From Fusobacterium_C sp036516095 (GTDB taxonomy: Bacteria; Fusobacteriota; Fusobacteriia; Fusobacteriales; Fusobacteriaceae): DNA of 9,685 nucleotides. Shown piece after piece: positions 4,950-9,685 of the stretch; position 1 is the first letter of the stretch; each line of letters begins with the position of its first letter. The stretch lies in NCBI RefSeq assembly GCF_036516095.1, contig NZ_DATBUM010000076.1:1-9685 (forward strand), read 5' to 3'. Below the pieces are notes generated by a model. It was not told the origin of the DNA and ran no database searches. It saw nothing but the letters and a program-made list of their open reading frames with translations. The position numbers were made by a program, and so were the translations under genes.

Positions 4950-6401
4950 TTACCTCCCCTGTTTTCGGAACACGATTTCTCTTCTTGCAAATTCTCTATC
5001 GTCGAAATGATATTTTTTTCTCCCTAAAATTTGATAGGTTTCGTGTCCTTTCCCGGCAATCAATACGATATCTCCCTTGTTTGCTCTCCGAATTCCCTCT
5101 GCAATGGCTTCTGCCCGTTCCAAAATACAAATATGATTTTCTTGTGTAAAACCACTTTTGACTTCTTCTAAAATATTTTCCGGATTTTCAGTTCTGGGAT
5201 TGTCTGAGGTCAAGACTACAAAATCACTATATTTTTCTGCAATTCCTGCCATAATTGGTCTTTTACGCGGATCTCTATCTCCACCACAACCAAAAATAGT
5301 AATAATTTTTTTCGTTTTAATTTCTTGAATTGCTTGTAAAATATTTTCCAAAGCATCCCCTGTATGAGCATAATCAATAATAACCGTATACTCTTGCCCG
5401 CAGTCCAAAGTTTCAAATCGCCCAGGAGCTCCTTGTAACTTTTTCACTTTATCAAAAATTTCTTGATTGGACATTCCCAATTCTTTGACTAAAGCAATAC
5501 TTCCTAAAAGATTGTATAAGTTAAATCCTCCTAAAATTTGGATCTTACATTCTTTCTTTTCTTGAAAAAGGGAAAGTTCAACCTTTTCTCTTCCTCCCTC
5601 AAAACCTAAAATTTTTCCTTGCACATCAGCTTTGTCCGTTCCATAAGAAATTCCATGAAATTCTTCCTGCAATCTTTTTCCATAACTGTCATCCATATTG
5701 AAAATTTTAATTTCTTTTCCTCGAAGTTGTAAGAACAATTTTCGTTTTGCCATAAAATATTGTTCCATGGTTTTATGATAGTCCAAATGATCCAAAGTAA
5801 GATTGGTAAAAATAGCTCCATCAAACTCGATCATATTGACTCGCCCCAATTCCAAAGCATGAGAACTGACTTCCATCACAACGTACTCCAAACCTTGATC
5901 ATAGGCTTTTTTTATCATTCTTACTAAATCTAAGGATTCCGGAGTGGTATTCGGAGCTTCTATCACTTCTTTTCCTATCTTATACTCAATAGTTCCAAAA
6001 CGAGCGACTCTTTCTTCTCCCAATAGTTGTTCCAACAAATATGTTGTCGTTGTTTTACCATTGGTTCCCGTCACTCCTAGTATTTTCATCTTCCTTTGCG
6101 GCCAATCATAAAAATTAGAGGCTAGAACTCCCAAATGTTTTCTCAAATTTTTGATCAGTATATATCCAATTCCTTGGTAACAAGAAACCTCTTTGGAAAC
6201 AAAAATTAATCTGGCACCCTTTTGAATTGCCATATCAATAAAACTGTGCCCATCTACCACGTCCCCTTCTAAAGCCACAAAAATATTTCCTTCTGTTATC
6301 TTCCTGGAATCATGCTCCATTCCTGTAAAAATATCAACTTCTGGCTCTTGCAATACCATATATTCTAGCCCTTCTAATATTTTATCCATCAATTTACTCA
6401 T
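4950..6401 (-). CDS. murE: UDP-N-acetylmuramoyl-tripeptide synthetase (MurE)
   Basis: MurE adds the third, diamino acid residue to UDP-MurNAc-L-Ala-D-Glu in cytoplasmic peptidoglycan synthesis. The 483-aa protein has the normal three-domain Mur ligase layout: an N-terminal UDP-binding domain with HDSRK (30-34), ATP P-loop GTNGKTT (112-118), NTTPE (151-155), SSHAL (179-183), LDHLDYH (203-209) and the lysine that is carbamylated in the family (K219 in FMAKRKLF). It ends in the ligase C-terminal domain with IDYAHT (342-347), GCGGDRDPRKRP (371-382), DNPR (400-403) and GKGHETY (450-456). DNPR marks enzymes that add meso-diaminopimelate or, in fusobacteria, lanthionine; Lys-adding enzymes differ here. 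ATG 6401 is chosen because GGAG lies 8 nt upstream; earlier ATGs at 6422 and 6461 precede that site and overlap ung. It lies 22 nt after ung and 1 nt before kdsA. Confidence 0.97.
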   Translation of the reverse strand: MSKLMDKILEGLEYMVLQEPEVDIFTGMEHDSRKITEGNIFVALEGDVVDGHSFIDMAIQKGARLIFVSKEVSCYQGIGYILIKNLRKHLGVLASNFYDWPQRKMKILGVTGTNGKTTTTYLLEQLLGEERVARFGTIEYKIGKEVIEAPNTTPESLDLVRMIKKAYDQGLEYVVMEVSSHALELGRVNMIEFDGAIFTNLTLDHLDYHKTMEQYFMAKRKLFLQLRGKEIKIFNMDDSYGKRLQEEFHGISYGTDKADVQGKILGFEGGREKVELSLFQEKKECKIQILGGFNLYNLLGSIALVKELGMSNQEIFDKVKKLQGAPGRFETLDCGQEYTVIIDYAHTGDALENILQAIQEIKTKKIITIFGCGGDRDPRKRPIMAGIAEKYSDFVVLTSDNPRTENPENILEEVKSGFTQENHICILERAEAIAEGIRRANKGDIVLIAGKGHETYQILGRKKYHFDDREFARREIVFRKQGR

Positions 6402-6423
6402 TGGAAATTCTCCTTTTTTCATT

Positions 6424-7095
6424 TTAATCTTCAATTTGCCAATCAATTTCTTGTTTTCCAAGTTTTCTTAATATTTCATTGACTTGACGAAAATGTCCAC
6501 AACCGAAAAAACCACGACTCGCTGACAAAGGGCTAGGATGAACTCCTTCTAAAATATAGTGTTTCCTCGTATCAATCCATTTTTTCTTACTTCTTGCATG
6601 ATTTCCCCAAAGAATAAAAATAAGTGGCTCTTCCCTTTCATTTAGCTTCTGAATCACATGATCCGTAAAAATTTCCCAACCAATTTTTGAATGTGAAGAT
6701 GCTTGTCCTTCGACCACAGTCAGAGATGTATTTAATAATAAAACCCCTTGTCCTGCCCACTTTTCTAAACAACCATGGTGAGGAATTCTGAGACCTAAAC
6801 TGTCTTGCAATTCTTTATACATATTTTGTAAAGAGGGAGGAATTCTCTGCCCCTTAGGAACTGAAAAAGAAAGACCGTGAGCCTGCCCCAATCCATGATA
6901 AGGGTCCTGCCCTAACAAAACAACCTTACAATCTGTATAACTTGTCCATTTCAATGCATTAAATATCTTCTCTGCAGGTGGAAAAATTCTCTTGGAACGA
7001 TATTCTCGTACCAAAATTTTTCGTAATTCTTGATAATATTCTTGCTGAAATTCCCCTTCCAATACCTTATCCCAATCATTACCAATATGTACCAT
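6424..7095 (-). CDS. ung: Uracil-DNA glycosylase, family 1
   Basis: Ung removes uracil from DNA, produced by cytosine deamination or dUTP incorporation, and starts base excision repair. At 223 aa it has normal length. Family 1 motifs are intact: GQDPYHG (62-68, with D64 activating the water), the uracil-pocket LSFSVP (75-80), LLLNTSLTV (119-127, with N122 contacting uracil) and the DNA-intercalation loop HPSPLSASRGFFG (186-198, with catalytic H186). The ATG has AAGGAG 6 nt upstream and sits 12 nt after the radical SAM gene's stop. An AT-rich genome fits a need for this repair, but its place beside envelope genes looks like operon packing rather than shared function. Confidence 0.97.
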   Translation of the reverse strand: MVHIGNDWDKVLEGEFQQEYYQELRKILVREYRSKRIFPPAEKIFNALKWTSYTDCKVVLLGQDPYHGLGQAHGLSFSVPKGQRIPPSLQNMYKELQDSLGLRIPHHGCLEKWAGQGVLLLNTSLTVVEGQASSHSKIGWEIFTDHVIQKLNEREEPLIFILWGNHARSKKKWIDTRKHYILEGVHPSPLSASRGFFGCGHFRQVNEILRKLGKQEIDWQIED

Positions 7096-7107
7096 GCTGT
7101 TCTCCTT

Positions 7108-8868
7108 TTACTTATAAATTTTTAAACATTTTGGAAAACGCTCTCTCATCCCGCACATAGAACACTTTTCTCGACATTCTGGAGTAAGAGCTTCCTGCTC
7201 CGCTTTTTCCCATTCTTCTAACAAAAAAGATTTCTTCACACCGGTATCTACAAAATCCCATGGAAAGCTAGACTGCATAGATCGTTCTCCTAAATATTCT
7301 TTTTCTTGAATTCCCAATTCGTCCATAGCATTTTTCCAAAGCTCAAAATTATCACGATAATCATCCAATTTTACGCCTTTTTGAAAGGCCAGCTCCACTA
7401 AATCCGAAATTTTTTCATCTCCTCTGGATAAAAATCCCTCTAAATATGATTTTTTAGGATCATGTATCTTTAAACTAACTCCTTTAAAGCCTCGAAAAGC
7501 CTCTCTCAATAAAGTATGCTTGTAGTGCATTTCTTGAAATCCCATTTGTTTTTGCCAAGCAAAAGGAGTATGAGGCTTGGGTACAAAATTGGAAACACTT
7601 ACTGTTACCTGTACTCTTTTGGAAATAGGCCTACATTGAAACATGACTTTTTTTGCCAATCCATGAATGGCTAACACATCTTCTTCCGTTTCAAAAGGTA
7701 AGCCTATCATAAAATAAAACTTTAAGTTATCCCAACCCGCTTGCACTGCCTCTTTCGCAGTTAACAAAATTTCTTCCTCCGTGACTCCCTTATTGATAAT
7801 ATCTCTCATTCTTTGTGAGCCGGCTTCCGGAGCAAAAGTAAATCCTGTTCGCTTTCCTCCACTAATACTTTCCGCTACACGTACAGAATCAGGATTCATT
7901 CGTAGTGAGGGCAAAGAAACTCCGACATTTTTATTCAAAGGGTTTGCTTTAATTCCGGCAATTAACTGATGAATATTGCTATAATCACTACTACTCAGAG
8001 AAGAAAGAGATACTTCCGAATATCCGGTATCCTGTATCATTTTCTCAATCAATTCCAGATTTTTTTCTAAACTTCTTTCCCTTACCGGACGATACACGAT
8101 TCCCGCCTGACAGAAACGACATCCTCTCGAACAACCTCTTTGTATTTCTACAGTAGCTCTGTCATGAACCACTTCAATATAAGGTACAATTTGCTCTGCA
8201 TAATAGCTGGTATCATTCAAATCTTCCACAATCGCTCTTCGAATTTTTTCTTTTCCATCGTGAAATCTCGGTATAAAAACACCGTCCAAATGTTGAATTG
8301 CCTGTAATTTCTCCAGTTTTGTCTTCCCTTGATATTTCATCATAATTCTGGCAATTTCAGGCATGACATCCTCTCCATCTCCTATAACAATATAGTCCAT
8401 AAAAGGAGCCATGACCGTCGGATTCATCATACAAGTTCCTCCCGCCATTAATAACGGATATTCTTCTCCTCTGTCTTTCCAACGAAAAGGAATTCCCGCC
8501 AGATCTAAAGCATTCAACACATTGGGATATGCCATTTCATAAGAAAGAGAAAAGCCGACAATATCAAACTCCTTCAAAGGAGTTTTCGTTTCCCAAGAAA
8601 ACATAGGTATGTTATGTGCCTTCATTTTCTCCTCTAAATCCTCCATAGGGCAAAAACCTCTTTCTAAATAAAATTCATCTATCTTATTTAGAAGATTGTA
8701 TAAAATTCTAATTCCTAAATTAGACATTCCCACTTCATAAATATCCGGAAAAAATAAACACATGTGTGTTTTATATTCCTCTTTATGAACACTATTGATT
8801 TCATTTCCCAAATATTGTCCGGGTTTTAAAATCTCTAATAAATAATCATCAATGTTAACTTGAGTCAT
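7108..8868 (-). CDS. B12-binding-like/radical SAM protein, TIGR03960 type
   Basis: This 586-aa protein matches the uncharacterised radical SAM family I know as TIGR03960 (rSAM_fuse_unch). Residues ~1-200 resemble a cobalamin-binding-like region with FPDIYEVGMSNLG (40-52), GFSLSYEM (105-112) and GDGE (163-166), without the DxHxxG lower-ligand motif. The radical SAM core follows, with C246xxxC250xxC253 binding the 4Fe-4S cluster and a APEAGSQRMR segment (346-355). The C-terminus has a cysteine cluster (C565, C569, C572, C581) that could hold a second cluster or zinc. The reaction is unknown. In many bacteria this family is fused to, or followed by, a DUF2344/TIGR03936 partner and sits near RNase G and rplU; none of those is here. 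It lies 21 nt downstream of the HD-domain gene and 12 nt upstream of ung. AGGA lies 5 nt before the chosen ATG. Confidence 0.88.
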   Translation of the reverse strand: MTQVNIDDYLLEILKPGQYLGNEINSVHKEEYKTHMCLFFPDIYEVGMSNLGIRILYNLLNKIDEFYLERGFCPMEDLEEKMKAHNIPMFSWETKTPLKEFDIVGFSLSYEMAYPNVLNALDLAGIPFRWKDRGEEYPLLMAGGTCMMNPTVMAPFMDYIVIGDGEDVMPEIARIMMKYQGKTKLEKLQAIQHLDGVFIPRFHDGKEKIRRAIVEDLNDTSYYAEQIVPYIEVVHDRATVEIQRGCSRGCRFCQAGIVYRPVRERSLEKNLELIEKMIQDTGYSEVSLSSLSSSDYSNIHQLIAGIKANPLNKNVGVSLPSLRMNPDSVRVAESISGGKRTGFTFAPEAGSQRMRDIINKGVTEEEILLTAKEAVQAGWDNLKFYFMIGLPFETEEDVLAIHGLAKKVMFQCRPISKRVQVTVSVSNFVPKPHTPFAWQKQMGFQEMHYKHTLLREAFRGFKGVSLKIHDPKKSYLEGFLSRGDEKISDLVELAFQKGVKLDDYRDNFELWKNAMDELGIQEKEYLGERSMQSSFPWDFVDTGVKKSFLLEEWEKAEQEALTPECREKCSMCGMRERFPKCLKIYK

Positions 8869-8889
8869 TTCTGTCCTATCGTTCCTTTC

Positions 8890-9312
8890 TTATTCATCAT
8901 CCAATCTTTGAAATATTTTCATCTGCCATGTCTTTGGCAGTTGATGATGTTGTTGACATAATTCTGCCAACTCTAAATTTATATCCTGTAGCTTTCTATA
9001 GGCGATGTCACTGTGAATATCTCTTGTTTTTTCTCTTCCCCAAAAAACAGTAAAACATCTAGCCATAAAGCCTTTTTCTTCTTTTCCACAATCATGTAAT
9101 AATGCCAATTTATGATATATTTCAAAATTTTTCAATGTACTCTCTCGTATCTTTTTCCATAAAAAATAAGAATGATTTTTATCATAGACTTTCATAGGCT
9201 GAAAAATTAAAAATTCTTCTTCTGACAAAAAATTTCTGACTTCTTCCTCTTTCTTTGGATTCCAAGACACAAAAAAATAAATATAAGCTTGTTTTAATCT
9301 TGCCAGTATCAT
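8890..9312 (-). CDS. Small HD-domain protein (putative phosphohydrolase)
   Basis: This 140-aa protein carries an HD-superfamily signature. H47 (in DKNHSYFLW), the H73-D74 pair in LALLHDCGKEEK, H100 (in RDIHSDIAYRKL) and H122-H123 (in ELCQQHHQ) line up with the metal-binding order of HD phosphohydrolases; one of the C-terminal aspartates (D137-D139) could be the last ligand. The domain fills almost the whole protein, with a ~40-residue N-terminal lead of hydrophobic-aromatic character (YIYFFVSW) that is too short to call a membrane anchor. The substrate is unknown; HD enzymes cleave nucleotides, cyclic dinucleotides or RNA ends. It is the first gene of the leftward string. The ATG has a moderate GGATGAG site just upstream and an extended -10 box about 21 nt further out. 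Confidence 0.75.
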   Translation of the reverse strand: MILARLKQAYIYFFVSWNPKKEEEVRNFLSEEEFLIFQPMKVYDKNHSYFLWKKIRESTLKNFEIYHKLALLHDCGKEEKGFMARCFTVFWGREKTRDIHSDIAYRKLQDINLELAELCQQHHQLPKTWQMKIFQRLDDE

Positions 9313-9333
9313 ATCTCATCCTTTTTTCTCTAT

Positions 9334-9342
9334 ATTATATCA
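9334..9342 (-). promoter_or_regulatory. Extended -10 promoter of the HD-rSAM-ung-murE-kdsA string
   Basis: On the - strand the sequence reads TGATATAAT: a perfect -10 hexamer (9334-9339) with an upstream TG dinucleotide one base away (extended -10). No good -35 is seen at 17-18 nt (ATAGTA or GATAGT), which extended -10 promoters tolerate. It lies 21 nt before the HD-gene ATG, and no convincing promoter was seen in the short gaps further down the string. Read-through from the rRNA operon is an alternative source of transcripts. Confidence 0.6.
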
Positions 9343-9431
9343 TATTTCCTCTGAGATACTATCATAAAAAAAGAAATCCAATTTTAAGTATTTTTTCTCT
9401 CCATATATTTCATCACAATCTTTCAAAAAAT

Positions 9432-9446
9432 AAAAAAAAGCTTGGC
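9432..9446 (-). terminator. T8 tract at the 3' end of 5S rRNA, likely rRNA operon terminator
   Basis: On the - strand the 3' strand of the 5S terminal helix (GCCAAGC, 9446-9440) runs directly into TTTTTTTT (9439-9432). The closing helix of 5S plus the T tract resembles an intrinsic terminator, although the helix arms are far apart in sequence. No separate strong hairpin was found between here and the HD-gene promoter, so termination may be partial. Confidence 0.5.
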
Positions 9447-9557
9447 AAAGACATATCCTCCCGGGTCGCTTCCAACCAAGTACTTTCTGCGTGTATGGGC
9501 TTAACTTCTAGGTTCGGAATGTCTCTAGGTGTACCCCCATAGCGATACTTACCAAGC
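9440..9557 (-). rRNA. rrf: 5S ribosomal RNA
   Basis: On the - strand about 118 nt begin with GCTTGGTAAG and end with GCCAAGC, which pair as the terminal helix I. Inside are 5S hallmarks: CCATACACGCAG, GAAGTTAAGCCC and CGACCCGGGAGGATA. It is complete and lies downstream of the 23S gene, as expected for the last gene of a 16S-23S-5S operon. The ends are set from the helix and may be off by 1-3 nt. Confidence 0.95.
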
Positions 9558-9561
9558 ATTG

Positions 9562-9627
9562 CTACTATAGCATATTTTTTTCTTCTTGTCTATCTCTTTT
9601 TCATAGACCTTCAAAACTATATAGTAG
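9562..9627 (-). other. Nested inverted repeats in the 23S-5S spacer (probable processing stem)
   Basis: In the ~80-nt spacer an outer 8-bp repeat, CTACTATA (9562-9569) and TATAGTAG (9620-9627), encloses an inner 6-bp repeat, GTCTAT (9588-9593) and ATAGAC (9603-9608). Another small hairpin, TGCTA-CTA-TAGCA (9560-9572), abuts the 5S start and competes with the outer stem. Such stems are typical ribonuclease processing sites for pre-rRNA; which enzyme acts here is unknown. Confidence 0.5.
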
Positions 9628-9640
9628 TCTCACAAACTCC

Positions 9641-9685
9641 TGATTAAAATTTCGTTCGATTAGTATTGGTCAGCTAAACACATTA
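9641..9685 (-). rRNA. rrl: 23S ribosomal RNA, 3' end only (partial)
   Basis: The - strand begins at the window edge with TAATGTGTTTAGCTGACC and AATACTAATCGA, the conserved last bases of bacterial 23S rRNA, followed by CGAAATTTTAATC, which corresponds to the strand pairing with the 23S 5' end. The remainder lies beyond the window. The exact 3' end near 9641 is estimated by comparison with remembered E. coli and B. subtilis ends. Confidence 0.88.

Noticed and set aside
4949..4990. Longer kdsA start 14 codons upstream
   Set aside because: It would overlap the murE C-terminus and ignore the good GGAGG in front of ATG 4948; the added residues do not resemble KdsA.
5216..5824. Two - strand open frames of 66-72 codons in another frame
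   Set aside because: Both lie inside murE on the same strand in a shifted frame; residues are biased by murE codon use and have no start signals.
9255..9542. 95-codon + strand open frame near the right end
   Set aside because: It crosses the 5' end of the HD gene, its promoter and most of the 5S rRNA on the opposite strand, so it is a chance frame.

Overview
The window looks like chromosomal DNA of an AT-rich, Gram-negative anaerobe, most likely a Fusobacterium or close relative. The signs are very low G+C, strong AGGAGG-type ribosome binding sites, a Kdo (lipopolysaccharide) gene next to a peptidoglycan gene, a CntK-type histidine racemase homologue of the kind described from Fusobacterium nucleatum, and the 5S and 23S sequences. 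The genus is an inference from these traits, not from a database match.

Left part, + strand (1-3180): a small unrecognised protein (80-304) closed by a clear intrinsic terminator, then a promoter and a tight three-gene operon (427-3140). The operon encodes (i) a substrate-binding-protein-like polypeptide with no signal peptide and an N-terminal DUF1858/ScdA_N-like helical domain, (ii) a HypB/UreG-like P-loop GTPase with a Cys-Pro-Asp-His motif and two CxxC motifs, and (iii) a lone ABC ATPase. There is no permease. The first two genes overlap by ATGA and the third starts directly after the second's stop. Together they look like a cytoplasmic metal or cofactor handling or maturation machine rather than an ordinary importer. 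This is the most interesting item in the window.

Middle and right part, - strand (9342 down to 3233): a compact gene string read leftward. It holds an HD-domain protein, a large B12-binding-like/radical SAM protein (TIGR03960 type), uracil-DNA glycosylase (ung), UDP-MurNAc-tripeptide synthetase (murE), Kdo-8-phosphate synthase (kdsA) and, beyond an intrinsic terminator, a DapF-fold histidine-racemase-like enzyme. Gaps between the first five are 1-22 nt, so they probably form one transcription unit started by an extended -10 promoter at about 9334-9342. MurE and KdsA supply cell-envelope precursors (peptidoglycan stem peptide and Kdo). MurE has the DNPR motif of diaminopimelate/lanthionine-adding enzymes, and KdsA has the Cys of the metal-dependent class. 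This string converges on the + strand operon, and the two meet at 3140-3233.

Right edge, - strand (9440-9685): the distal end of an rRNA operon, with the 3' end of 23S rRNA, a spacer with nested hairpins, and a complete 5S rRNA followed by a T8 tract.

No CRISPR array, insertion sequence, prophage gene, tRNA or attachment site was seen. All gaps between genes are under 300 bases.
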